This document shows positions 46,163 to 57,447 of a DNA stretch of 64,000 nt, piece by piece. This stretch comes from Clarireedia homoeocarpa (taxonomy: Eukaryota; Ascomycota; Leotiomycetes; Helotiales; Rutstroemiaceae): the NCBI GenBank assembly GCA_001465935.1, contig LNKV01000055.1, forward strand, positions 248,001 to 312,000. Reading direction: 5' to 3'. Made by a program: the position numbers and the translations under genes. Each line of letters opens with the position of its first letter. The stretch's first letter is position 1. A model generated the notes under the pieces. That model was not told the DNA's origin, did no database searches, and saw nothing but the letters and a program-made list of their open reading frames with translations.

Positions 46163-46638
46163 TGGATAGAGGGTGCTATGGTTTCGATAACGGTATTGTA
46201 TAACTTGTAAGTATTATTTGTTTGTGTTAGTGATCTTTAGAGAGCTTACAGCTCACAATGTACTGGATATAATTACTAATATATAATGAGCTATGGTCGT
46301 ATGGGCCTGAATTGCTTTTATATCACTCTATATAGTATGTCTAATACGCAGATATTTGTTCTAATATGCTACTGCTTCTCGTTGTTCATTCTTACGATCT
46401 TATAGACTAGGATCTAGGATCTATATACGTATCAACCTCTATTCTTCCCCTAAGCTATACGAAAAGCACCTCCGACTATCATGTAAAATACCAATTATTA
46501 ATTGCTACATATACTACCCATTCCACGGATATTACCTATCCTGTATAACTCCATATTTCCCCCTCCCAACTCTCTCCCTCCCAACTTCCTCCAAACCTTT
46601 TGTTCCTTGTACCGCAGAAACAAACCAAAAAAACCCTC
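46163..46638. other. AT-rich spacer at the right edge of the accessory island
   Basis: 476 nt. CTATGGTCGTATG at about 46292-46304 repeats the 5' end of 5S rRNA (minus strand) for 13 bases only, possibly chance or a 5S scrap. Otherwise nothing is seen. Confidence 0.4.
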
Positions 46639-49253
46639 CTATAAACTCCCGCCTCCCCAACTCATCTCCGCATCCCAATCCCCACACCACTCCATCCAGC
46701 TAGTCTGCTCGTCCAGTCCCGGCCATATATACATATCCAGATCTCCTAGTACGTTATCTTGTGGTGCCGTTGCTGCTGATGTGGTAATGTCTTGTTCTGT
46801 CATCATCGTCGTCGCGTTCTCCGCAACCAGGTGTTCGCTTCCGTTTAGAATACCTCCGTTGGTTGATATTCCCTGTTCGCGCGCATTTCCGTTATATGCT
46901 CCTATCTCGGGGTCTTTCTCTTTATCGTCATTCCCTGCTCCAATATCGTTACCTTTTTCCCTATTCCTCTCCCTTTCACTCAACCTCCCACTCCCCCTCT
47001 CAACGCTCCACCCCGCTTTGACAACCCTCCCATCATACCACCCCCTAACCCTCCTCACCTTTGCAGCAAACTTATCAAGCCGATCCGTCCACCCCTTGAT
47101 CTTCCCATTCCAGCCCAGAATCTTACTCTCCTTTCCCTCCTCCTCATCCACCCCACCAACGAACTTCGCTCCTTCATCCCTATCCGCCACCGTCCCCAGC
47201 ACCCAACTCAAATCACACACGCCCCTCACAAATTCCAGATCCCAGCTCGGCAGCGCCGGGTGCGTGTAGAAGGACAGCCGCGCCAGAATCATCAACACGT
47301 AGGCGAGCAGACAGCAGGGGGTGAGAGGGAGGGAGAGGTAGATTGAGGATGGGAGGGCGAGAGTGAGTGTTGTGAAGTGGGAGACGTGTTGAAGGAGGGT
47401 GTGGAGGGCAGAGAGGTGGCTTGGGAAGAGTGGGAGGGTGGAAGGGAAGGAAGATGTTGGGGGCTGGAAGGTGGGGGAGAGGGCGATTTCGTAGAGTCGC
47501 ATCGAGGCGGTGTCGTGATGCATTTGGAGGATTACTGTGATGGTGGTGGTTGTTGTTAGCAAGCTGCTCATCTGTTTATCCCTACCTACGCAAATATCAT
47601 GGATATGGAGCAAATATGACAAGAGAGAAAGTCTCACTATTATCCTTCAAATCCTCCGGAACCAACTTCTTCAAGGTCTTTAATTCCGCTGTGTAAGCAC
47701 CCAACTGTAACGCAGTAGGAACACTCATTTCATTCTCTCGTTGAGCGACATAGGCGGTGTGAACGATCCTCTCCGCCAAATCTGTTATCTTCACCAGTTC
47801 CAGTAGTAGGACATCAGTTGGATATTCCTTTTCTTCGGCAATGATACGACAGCATTCGTCAAGATAGACCGGATATTTCATCGCGTCTATTCTTTGAAAA
47901 CCGGTTGATACCCTAGTATTTATGAATGTTAGCTTGTTGAGAGAGGGACATCGAGGAATTTTGATGGAAAACATACATCGAGGTCAAATAAAAACAGCCT
48001 GCCAATGCCCTGCGGTGATGCATGCTCCTTTTCATCATATCCGGGCTCGTCGCCTTACTGTTTCCGAACGGGTATCGGAACCTATCCGATGTAGGCGGCT
48101 TGTTCAGCTGCAAGTGCGTAATCATTCCTACCGCCAGACTGAGTAGATTATTCAGCTGAGGATGGCATAAGCAATGATACTGATACCTATTGATTCATAT
48201 ACCTTCATTAGCACAAGTTTCTCTTCTCCAGACCCTGCAACAGCACAGCACCAACTAAGCATGCAAATAACATAAAAAAACAAAAACCCAACCCACCAAG
48301 CACAAAAAACCAAAATCGTCTGCAACCCCTCCAGCGTCTTCTCCCCTCTAATCAAAATACTCTCCGACAGCTCTCTCACAATCTCCCGATCCAACCTTGT
48401 CTGTCTTGGCAGATTATAATAACTTGCCGCCATCAGAACTGCCTTTCCCAAAAGCGGATTCTCAGCCATCCACTCCTTTCCGGTCATGCCGTTTCGCAAC
48501 TCGAGCACGACGAAAGGGAAGCGCGGCGTGAGTTCGGTCCGGTAGAGATGGATGAGGTGTTCGAGTTCGGCGTCTGAGGGTGTAAGGTCTTCGTGCTGGT
48601 GCGCGAGGAGACAGGCGTTGGTGCTGGTTCCGTAGATGGTTGAACGATTGGTGTTGGAGGGGGGGTTTGGGGTTGGGTCTTTGGGGAGAGGGGGAGAGGT
48701 TAGAGGAGGAAGTGAGAGGGGAGGAAGCTGGGGGGAAATATCATCTTTGGGGCTGAGATGAGGAAGTGCAATACTCTCTGATTGAGATGGCTCGTTCAGG
48801 AGGGGTGAAGATTGTGGTAGAGTTGATTCCATAATTTGAGGTGGTGCATGGCTTGGAGAATGTCCCGGTACTACATCTTGGGACGCTGAACGCTTCTGTT
48901 CTTGCAGGAGAGACACGATACCATCTAATTTCTCTTCTAATTGTGCAACTCGACTTGAGTAGTCAGATTAGATAAAGTGATCATGGAATTTTTATGGCAT
49001 AATCATACGTTGTTTTCCGACGCGTGTGTGTTTTTGGTCGAGGGGTCTGAGATATGCATTCTTTTTTCAGCCGATGGCATCTGTGCTTATTAGTTAGCCC
49101 ATGTACTGTCGATTTGAGATATAAGACCTGCCTTTCACATTTTGTACCAAGTTCTCCGGATCGCGGCGCACATTTAGCTTTTGCCGCTGCACATGTCTTG
49201 CATGCCCGAGATGTCGGCTGCAGAGTACCTGCATGACTAGTAGTGACTGGCAT
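46639..49253 (-). CDS. Zn2Cys6 fungal transcription factor
   Basis: Six exons (49253-49132, 49080-49009, 48953-48203, 48155-47977, 47912-47638, 47585-46639) give 781 residues. The binuclear zinc cluster is C-K-T-C-A-A-A-K-A-K-C ... K-C-E-R-C-H-R-L-K-K-E-C, completed only by an intron that starts GC (AG|GCAGGT). A heptad-like R-V-A-Q-L-E-E-K-L-D-G-I-V-S-L-L dimer region and a Pro-rich linker follow. The fungal_trans-like middle domain includes H-L-Y-R-T-E-L-T-P-R-F-P-F and L-N-N-L-L-S-L-A-V-G-M. Exon 3 reads through a hydrophobic stretch (near 48245-48300) that may be another in-frame intron, so length is uncertain by about 30 residues. Target genes unknown; there is no adjacent cluster. Confidence 0.8.
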
Positions 49254-49883
49254 TATAAAATCTTAATTGGCCTGTATACGCCACGGGATACAACATGAGA
49301 AGGGATTATGAGCGGAAGAGGGGGGAAATACTATCAGTCCGTTGCCGTCGGTGAGTTTTGTTTTTGAGGGTGACAGCAAGCGGAACCGGACGAAACTAAA
49401 CAGTCCGTCCCCGCTCCACAAAATATAACATCCCTGCGAAAGGGCGGCGTCAAGATCAACTCTACATATCTCAGAAGGGGATTTTATAAACAGCAAACAA
49501 TATAAAATAACACAGGAACTTGCGTGAATTCAATCTATCTACAGGCTGTATTAAAACTATCAATGCCTGAAGAGATAAAGGAGCAGAGGGTATGCAAGTT
49601 GTGTCGTTTAAACATTCGATAACGCCGGGCCAGTCATTGTTCTCCAAGTCCTTTCTTATAAATAAACGTCTCCGGAAGTTCCCATACTTGAAATGAAGTA
49701 TGAAGGTTAATGTGCGAGATTGCCCTCCAGCAGAGCTTAGATGGATATCGTTGTGAACGCTGGGAGTGAGAACATTGGATAGTCAAGTGTCTTGATGCTA
49801 TTCAGAAATTGAGTCTCTCCTGTAAATTTTGAGAGCAGGATCAAAGAGGTGGATAGTATGTTATTGGTTTTTGAGAGAGAGGA
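49254..49883. other. Intergenic spacer (Zn2Cys6 promoter / CK2 3' UTR)
   Basis: 630 nt between two minus-strand genes. No coding evidence. Confidence 0.4.
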
Positions 49884-51276
49884 TCAAGAAGTTCCCGGAG
49901 CTGGTGTGATACGCGCAGATTGCTCATCAGCGCGAATGGGCGCAAAGAAAGGATGAGCCATCGCCTCTTTCGCAGTCAAACGGTCCTATTATCAGATTAG
50001 ACAAGTTTAATGTTACACCACAGGGACTACATACTTGATGGTCATAACGGAGGAGTTTATCCAAGAAATCGATAGCCTCGTTGGTGACAAATCGTTGATT
50101 CTCTGCATTGACGAAGCTGTGCCAGTTCTTCTTTGGGAATCTCCCAAGGATATCGTCGTATTGAGCATCGAGCTCAATTTCATACTTGTCGAGATAATCA
50201 AACAGATCTTCTGTCCCAAGTACTTTGGCAATCTTGACGAGTTGATCCGAGTTGCTGTTTCCGTGGAAGAATGGCTCTTTTCGGAAAATCATGGAAGCAA
50301 ACATAGCGCCCAGAGACCACATATCCAAAGAGTAATCGTATTCCTGGAAATCAACCAGTAATTCGGGACCCTTGAAGTATCTTGACGCAACACGGACGTT
50401 GTACTCAGTGCCTTGGTGGTAAAACTCCGCAAGACCCCAATCGATAAGTCTCAGCTAAAATGTGCGTGTCAGTAGAAATATGAGGTCGTAAGTAGGAATT
50501 TTACCTTTCTATTTTCGTGATCGATCATCACATTGTGAGGCTTTACGTCCCTGTGCATAATGCCCTTACTGTGACAGAAATCTAACGCCTAGAGAAAATC
50601 AACAACTGTAAAGTCAGCAAGCATCCAGACGCCTTACCTTCAGCAGCTCATAAATATAGAAGCGAACATCGTAATCGAGGAACTTGGGATACAAGCTTCG
50701 AAAATCCGTGTTGTTGACGTATTCGAAGATCAAGGACGGCGTTTTGCTCTGCATCAACCATGAGTCGTTATGTTCTTTCTCTGGATATTCAAGACCAGTA
50801 AGAGCCGATTTTCCCTTCCCAGCTTTGAGAAGAGCGAAGTCGGCGGGAGAGGAAAGAGAGGGCTGATTTACTTGACTATCCCTAACCACGTCAAGGAGAG
50901 CGACAATATTCGGGCCTCCAGACAGGTTCTGTAGAATCTTGATTTCTCTCTTGATCTTCTTCTTCTTGACCGGCTTCAACACCTTGATGACGCATTTCTG
51001 ATAGTTGGCGACATTGATCCCCTCAAAGACTTCCGAGTATTTTCCTCGTCCTATAGTAGTGGATTCATACGGCGATCAGTACAACCGCAAGTATATAACA
51101 TCATACGAGCATGACAAAAGAATAAGGAGGGACTGGAAATAGAGCGGTGTCGCGAACTTACCAATCTTGCGCACAACCTCGTAGTTCTCCAACACGCCCC
51201 AAGTAATGTTCACACTATCATAATCCCAATACGATCGTGGCATCTGCTGATTGACATCAGCATAGACGCGAGCCAT
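49884..51276 (-). CDS. cka1: Casein kinase II catalytic (alpha) subunit
   Basis: Six exons (51276-51162, 51050-50872, 50748-50638, 50588-50505, 50454-50035, 49985-49884) give 336 residues, the usual CK2 alpha size. Signature pieces: [13 protein letters not shown] (glycine loop), [12 protein letters not shown] (the basic CK2 cluster), [12 protein letters not shown] (catalytic loop), [11 protein letters not shown] (DWG in place of DFG, as in all CK2) and G-P-E-L-L-V-D. The intron 50749-50871 (123 nt) is a multiple of three and has no stop, yet removing it restores the conserved [16 protein letters not shown]2 is a constitutive Ser/Thr kinase acting on acidic sites in nucleus and cytoplasm. Confidence 0.93.
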
Positions 51277-51703
51277 CTTGCGGCCGGCCTGCTATGGCAA
51301 GGCAAGCGCAAAACAGATAAGAGAGAGGACCGCGTTTTCGGATTGGGGGGAGATCGGACCGGTTCGCCGAGTCGTAAGGATATGATTCCCTCGGTAGGAG
51401 ATTTCAGATCGAAACTCCCGCGATGGCCTTCTGCGATGATGTAGAAAATGATGATCTGGTGTTGATGTGCTGCGAACTCTTGATGTTTAGTCCGACGACA
51501 CCCCGCGCTAAGGTAACGGATTTTGTTGAATCCTTGTAAGTTAGGCAAGTACGACCGGGAAAGCCTGCGGGAAGCCTAAATATTTCTTCGGGCTCGGTTC
51601 CACTGTTGAATGGCAGACTACTTTAAGATAAAGTTGTCGCAAATGGTCTGCAGTGGGAAATTGAGATGTTCGAGATAGGAGAAAGTTAGGAGCGAAGAGC
51701 AAG
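51277..51703. other. Divergent promoter region cka1 / rpp1
   Basis: 427 nt between divergent starts. It presumably holds both promoters; nothing else is seen. Confidence 0.45.
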
Positions 51704-52705
51704 ATGTTATACGATCTCAATGTCGCCTGGTCGCCGACCAAAGAACCTCTCGAGCTCCAAAGGACAATCTCATTCCTGTCAGAACTAGGCTACGGCACCA
51801 TAGCCCTCAATCACGTACACCATGGGACACTCCCATCCAACATAGTCAATCCCATACCTACGAGTTTCCATTTCCCCCTGCCACCAAAAATTGTTGTCCT
51901 CCGTCGCTGCACCCTCGTCCTCTCCGACCCATCCTTGAACCACCGTCTCGCCGCACTCTCCTCCGTCTATGACATCCTCGCTCTGCGCCCCACCACCGAG
52001 AAGGCTTTTCTTGCAGCATGTCTCAATACCACAGAGCATTCTATCATTTCTCTCGATCTTACTCAACGATTCCCATTCCACTTTAAACCGAAACCATTAA
52101 TGACGGCTGTAAATCGCGGCGTCCGGTTTGAGATATGCTATGCGCAAGCTACGATGGAAGATGCGAATGCGCGGAGGAACTTTATAAGCAATTGTCTGGG
52201 TATATTCAGGGCGACGAAGGGTAGAGGAATCGTGATTAGTAGTGAGGCGCAGAGTGCTTTGGGCGTGAGAGGTCCAGCGGATGTCGTTAATTTGATGGCT
52301 GTTTGGGGACTGGGTAGAGAGAGGGGTCTGGAGGGATTGGGGGATAATCCTCGTGCAGTGGTGATCAATGAAGGGCTGAAGAGAAGCTCTTTCAGAGGCG
52401 TGGTAGATGTAGTTTATGGTGGTGAGAGGAAGGTCGTCAAAGATGCTAATGGAGCAGAAGGAATTAAAAATGGCTCTGGCAATGGAGAGAAGGGCAAAGC
52501 GAAAAGAAAGGCAGACGACAAGGAAGCCAAAACAGATACTACACCGCAATTAAGCAAAAGGCAAGCGAAGAAACAGAGGATGGAAACATTGAAAGCCGCC
52601 GAAGCAAGTTCAGGCTCGTCGAAGAACCCAAGTCCCACCAATGGCAGCCCCGCACCGGAGAACGTAGATTCGAATAATTCAATAAAAGAGAAAGCAGGTG
52701 GCTGA
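51704..52705 (+). CDS. rpp1: RNase P/MRP subunit Rpp1 (p30 family)
   Basis: Single exon of 333 residues. It opens M-L-Y-D-L-N-V-A-W, the typical p30 start, then has an alpha/beta TIM-barrel-like body: G-Y-G-T-I-A-L-N-H, Y-D-I-L-A-L-R-P-T-T-E-K-A-F, I-I-S-L-D-L-T-Q-R-F-P-F, R-G-V-R-F-E-I-C-Y-A and S-S-E-A-Q-S-A-L-G-V-R-G-P-A-D-V-V-N-L. The last 80 residues are a charged, disordered tail with K-R-K and K-K-Q-R-M, likely nuclear signals. Rpp1 is a protein component of nuclear RNase P (tRNA 5' processing) and RNase MRP (rRNA processing). Confidence 0.92.
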   Translation: MLYDLNVAWSPTKEPLELQRTISFLSELGYGTIALNHVHHGTLPSNIVNPIPTSFHFPLPPKIVVLRRCTLVLSDPSLNHRLAALSSVYDILALRPTTEKAFLAACLNTTEHSIISLDLTQRFPFHFKPKPLMTAVNRGVRFEICYAQATMEDANARRNFISNCLGIFRATKGRGIVISSEAQSALGVRGPADVVNLMAVWGLGRERGLEGLGDNPRAVVINEGLKRSSFRGVVDVVYGGERKVVKDANGAEGIKNGSGNGEKGKAKRKADDKEAKTDTTPQLSKRQAKKQRMETLKAAEASSGSSKNPSPTNGSPAPENVDSNNSIKEKAGG

Positions 52706-52861
52706 TAATCATTATGTTCTTTACTCCTTTTTGGGGCATTCTATGAAGATATATGTACAGCTGAAGTTGGTATCATTGGAGAGAACATAGCTTTCCAGGA
52801 CTTTGGTATTATTTTTCACTCTCATTTCTCATTATTATTAGCTCCAGGCTCGAGCTTCCGC

Positions 52862-53772
52862 TCATTGTATGGCAGATGTCGCAACTGCGAGATTTCCCAG
52901 CATCAAACTACTACGCAAAGAGAAACTATTAATATCCACAGCCTGTGGTGTTGGTTGTGCCACTGCTGCAGCGCCAAGCTGCATTGCTGCCGCGGTTACG
53001 CTGGATAAAACAGACGTTGACAGTGATTTCGTTCCTGCTTGAGCCGTAGGTGGAGTTGAAGCGGCGACTCCACCTCCTAATGTAAGCTCTATCGAGGATT
53101 CCTTTGAAGAAAGTGTAGTGGCCACAGGTTGTGCAGCTTGACTGGATACGCTTGCTGGTTGTTTTCCTCCTTGAATAGCGGCCAAGGTTAACGAAGTGCT
53201 GGTCGATGTCACTGCAGAAGCTTTTTGAGTTAGTTTAAGTTTACTTTTCGAGCCAAATAATCTTACCGGGCACCATCATAGTTGTGGTTTGCATCATGGT
53301 TACAGTAACCATCGATGTTACTATCTGCGTGGCCATTTGAGTTATCACTTGAGTAACCATTTGAGTTACTTGTTCGGTAACGGTCTGGGTCTGAGTCATA
53401 TTGAGACCTGCGACGGTCACGGTGACGGTTTGCACACTGCAAATGATCAGTATAAACCTTTTGCATAGAGCAGAGAATTGACATACTTTGTTGTTCCTAG
53501 CGCGGCTCCTGTTCCCAATGCGGCTGCTGTGCTAGCCGCGGCAGGTTTGGTGATCGTCGTTGTCGTCGTTGTTTGTGGTTGCCCGCCATGTTCCTTGCCC
53601 GCTGCTGCTTCTAGTGCTCCAAGTATATCACTCAAACCTCTAGGCTCGTATGTATATCCCTAATTCTGCATAAGCTCGTTTTCCACGTAAGTTCCCCTTC
53701 TCTAGAACCCACCTGTGCAGTTCCCACAGCAGCAACCACCACCCACAAACACGTTTTCAATACGCCTCTCAT
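52862..53772 (-). CDS. Small secreted Ser/Thr/Ala-rich protein
   Basis: Exons 53772-53713, 53659-53487, 53436-53267 and 53220-52862 (GTGGGT, GTATGT and GTAAGA donors; phases agree) give 253 residues. The first exon is exactly a signal peptide (M-R-G-V-L-K-T-C-L-W-V-V-V-A-A-V-G-T-A-Q). The mature part starts G-Y-T-Y-E-P-R-G-L-S-D-I-L and then has T6-like Thr runs. The third exon is a V-T-Q / V-T-E pattern (Q-T-V-T-V-T-V-A-G, T-E-Q-V-T-Q-M-V-T-Q), probably a beta-rich or amyloid-like stretch. The rest is Ser/Ala-rich. The tail is weakly hydrophobic, so a GPI anchor is not certain. A cell-wall or secreted role is inferred. Confidence 0.7.
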
Positions 53773-55594
53773 CCCTTACGCTACGTCTGTTGATTGCGCA
53801 GAAAAATATGAAATTCCCCTTGTGATCATAGAATTTAAATTAATGAAAGTCACTGACAGCCCAGCTGTGGTATGAACGAATGAATGCTAAAGAGTCTGAT
53901 AGAGTGTGACCTGCACATGTAGAATGAAAAGTGAATAGATGGCGAAGACTCCAAAAAGAGGGCTCAGATCGTGAACTTGATGTCTTGCGAGAACGTTGAC
54001 GGGGGGAAGGTAGAAACATGTATGGAGCCGATCTAGTACCATGTATCTTTTTCTTGGCGCTATGGTAGGAGCTGAAGCATTGCCGTGCGTGGCCCTAGGC
54101 GCATGTCCGGGACATCGATAGGGAAATCTGACGAAAAGGGTAACAGTGACGAGCTGTTGGGCTCTTTGATTTCCACGTGCGGCTAACGGCACCATGAAGC
54201 TCATCAGGTATAGAAATGACCTGATTCGATGGAAAAGACCCAATGTGCTGCAACGCGGCCGAGCGACAGAAACTTAATGCATAACCTGAATTGTGACAGA
54301 GAACAATTCGAGACATGGTTTCTTCCTACGGATTGGTAATATAGAGCCGAATTTCGATATGTGGGTGGCTTGGGGAATTCTTGCCGGTGGTCCCAGGGTC
54401 TCAGACATTTGAGGCTCCGGTGGAGGGACACTTCCAAACATGCGGCGTTTCATCACAGCTTGGCGGCCTGAGAACTTCAAAACTGTCATGTATGGTGAAG
54501 AGAAAACTTTCGCATCTCCATTTTTACTGCCTAGTTATGAATCATGTTAGATTCATATCAGGAACGCTTTGCTATGCTCTCCTACGAGATGTGAAGCAAT
54601 ACCCGCCGACTGAGAGAGAATACGAGCTAATGTTTGACCCATCATGAAATTCTCGTTTCGTTGTGCAAAGGGACACGGATTTATACCATCCGTTTGCCGG
54701 AAAGAAATAATGAAAGACAGTTTGTCCTTTGCTGGAAACATTGAAGATATAGTCCAGAGAAGTGACTGTGGACGACGACGACGACGACGACGACTAGTAT
54801 CTGCAGCGACCTCCCACTTTTGGAATGTGCTGTTCTATCTTGGGACTACGGGTAAGTAAGTGAAGGATCTAGGGTTACCTACCCATGTACAATAGAGCAG
54901 TGTTCATAAGTCTGCGGACTTATCAGCCTTGCATGCTTCGTGGATGAATAAATAACTCGAATCCGAAGACCTTCCACTTCGTACATGTCGAGTCTGGACT
55001 TGGACTGGACCGGAGCCACGATTAAGCTTAAACTGACAAAAGTCGGCACAATAAAGCTCCGAGACTAAACCTAAGTCGGCCAAGGTCGGTTCAGTCTCCA
55101 GCAAATCAATGTCGTCATTATCTACTTTTGTCGCTTGCGCCTCTCACACCTCAGATCGTTAGACGCTTTCAAACTCTAGGAACATCGGATCGGTTAGAAA
55201 TTGAGTGCGTTTCGTCGATTGTGGACGCACAAGGCACCGCACTCGGACTCCGAAAGCGCTGGTATTGGGCGACTTGGAATGGAAACTCCTCTGGCACCAA
55301 GGTTATCTTTGATGGCTGAGTAAAAAGTGCAGTAAGACTACCTCTATTGGACCGCAGTGGCCTTCAAGAAAAAGGACACAAAGGGATACCAAAGGCGGTA
55401 AAGGGGAGGAAGTATAATATACTTGGACTGTATATTATGTCCCACCTTCCACTCCATCGAAATCTCTGTTATTCTGAAACACACCTCCTAATTGCCTCAT
55501 CCACTAGTTCTACCGCCCCTTACGAATTGTGTTGGATGGTCAATTGTCTAGAAACTCCCGACATCAGCTTCCTCTACTCCAGATTACCGCAGTC
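53773..55594. other. Long intergenic region
   Basis: 1.8 kb between the secreted-protein start and the DUF1295 gene. It has a (GAC)n run at about 54771-54794. Short open frames show no recognisable protein. It probably contains both promoters. Confidence 0.45.
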
Positions 55595-56730
55595 ATGACC
55601 GTTGTTCATGCCCTCGATGATTACTACCTTGCCATCACATTGCTGATCACAGTTGCATATCAGCTATTCTTCTTCTCCATCGCCTTCTCTTTCAAGTTCG
55701 ACAAGCTTACTGGTAAGTTTTTGGTAATCTATCGTTCGCGAGCGAGAGCGAGAGCGAATGTTCATCTGAATTAACCATTCATCAGATTTCGCCGGAGGCA
55801 CCAACTTTGTGGTACTTGCCATCATTACACTCGCCTTTAGTGGACACCACAATGCCCGTCAAATTGTTGCTTCGTTGTTTATCATGGTGTGGGGCGCCCG
55901 TCTTTCCGCCTTCCTGCTCTTCCGCATCTTGAAAACAGGCAAGGATGATCGATTTGACGACAAGCGCGACAAGTTCTTCCCATTCCTCGGCTTTTGGGTC
56001 TTCCAGATGCTGTGGGTATGGATTGTTTCACTACCTGTGACTCTTCTAAACTCCCCCAAAGTCACGCGTTTCCCTCAACCCGACTTTGGAACGGCCAGTG
56101 ATATCGCTGGTGTCATCCTCTATGCTATTGGGATAGTTATGGAAACCGTCAGTGATGCTCAGAAGTATCGGTTCAGAGCTCATCAGAGCGATAAGTCGGC
56201 GATTTGCGACAAGGGCTTCTTCTCATGGACTCGTCATCCCAACTATTTTGGAGAGATTATCATCCAATTCTGTAAGTTATTCCCCATTTAGGCCTTTGGA
56301 CGAATGCTCATTATGTGTAGCAATATATATGATTGCTGTATCCCCGGCAGCAGAGGGTTATGTTCATGGAGGGGCTCGCAAAGCGCTATATGCCTCGATC
56401 CTTGGTCCAATATTCCTCACTACACTTCTCATGTTCGTGTCTGGGTTGACTCTGCAAGAAAGACCTGGAGCGAAGAAACGTTATGAAAAGAATAACCATT
56501 GGGAAGAATACTCTCGTTACTTGAACCGAACAAGTATACTCATACCATTCCCACCACAATTGTACGAGAAGATGCCTACTATTCTGAAGAGGACGATATT
56601 CTTGGAGTTTCCTATCTATGTATTTGATCCGGCGAAGCATTCCGACCAAAGTCAAGGTCAGCAAAGTGCTGAAGAAGGACGTCAGCCACAAGGAGATGTA
56701 CGACCAAGCACAGACAATTTGGTGAGGTAG
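55595..56730 (+). CDS. DUF1295 / steroid 5-alpha-reductase-like membrane enzyme
   Basis: Exons 55595-55712, 55786-56271 and 56321-56730 (GTAAGT donors; ATCAG and TGTAG acceptors; phases agree) give 337 residues. At least five hydrophobic segments are seen (for example Y-L-A-I-T-L-L-I-T-V-A-Y, F-V-V-L-A-I-I-T-L-A-F, V-F-Q-M-L-W-V-W-I-V). The family signature is D-K-G-F-F-S-W-T-R-H-P-N-Y-F-G-E, spanning the end of exon 2, as in DUF1295 proteins related to steroid 5-alpha reductases and isoprenylcysteine methyltransferases. W-E-E-Y and the late N-R-T-S-I-L-I-P-F-P also fit. A probable NADPH-dependent lipid or sterol reductase of the endoplasmic reticulum; the substrate is unknown. The hydrophilic tail is not conserved. 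Confidence 0.85.
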
Positions 56731-57447
56731 ATGTAGAAGAGGGATCCTTTAGACAATTCGAAAGCTTTAGCGGCATATTCTATGTTTAAGCATCATTGTT
56801 ATGACGCGGCACGAGGATGAGTTAGCCTGGTTGCTTGTTCTTAGACACCTAAGATGTTTGATGTTTTTAATGTTTATTACTAATTAATTAAACAAACTTC
56901 CTTTGCCAGGCCGTTCCAGTCTTTCTTCTCCCGAAGAAACACTTTTCTCACCGATTTACTGTTCTCATAAGCATTGCTATCTTGCTTGAATCACGGTCCG
57001 ATCATGTGACGCTAATCTGCATGATCTTCAGCAGCCTAGGGTAACGATGACTCAACCGCACAGGGAGTCATTATCTGCTCTGCCACAAGCAAATTCATTT
57101 TCTCAAGTTTCCAAAAAAAAAAATCAAACTTCGAGATCTCGTACAATACCCATATCAAGTTTTGATCATCTCTTTACCATCCATCCATACATACTCTCGT
57201 ATTCTTTTGCCCTCCCAATATCTGGATTCCTATCTTCTTGGTAAGTAACCCCTCACTCATCCTTCCCCACTTTCTCACCTCCGGCCCTTGCCCATCCAAT
57301 CACACATACCCCTTTCTCAACGATTATTCGCCTATGTAGCTTTACATACAATACTGATTGTTCTACAGCCTGCCTGCCTGCCTGTCTATCTATACAAGTA
57401 CAATTTTCGATATAACTAAAACTACCTACACAATAACCCAAGCAACC
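56731..57447. other. Intergenic spacer
   Basis: 717 nt between DUF1295 and GFA genes, with an A-run near 57112-57122 and a (CCTG)n run near 57368-57382. No gene is seen. Confidence 0.4.

Noticed and set aside
46292..46304. Second 5S rRNA fragment
   Set aside because: Only 13 bases match the 5S 5' end, too short to separate from chance.
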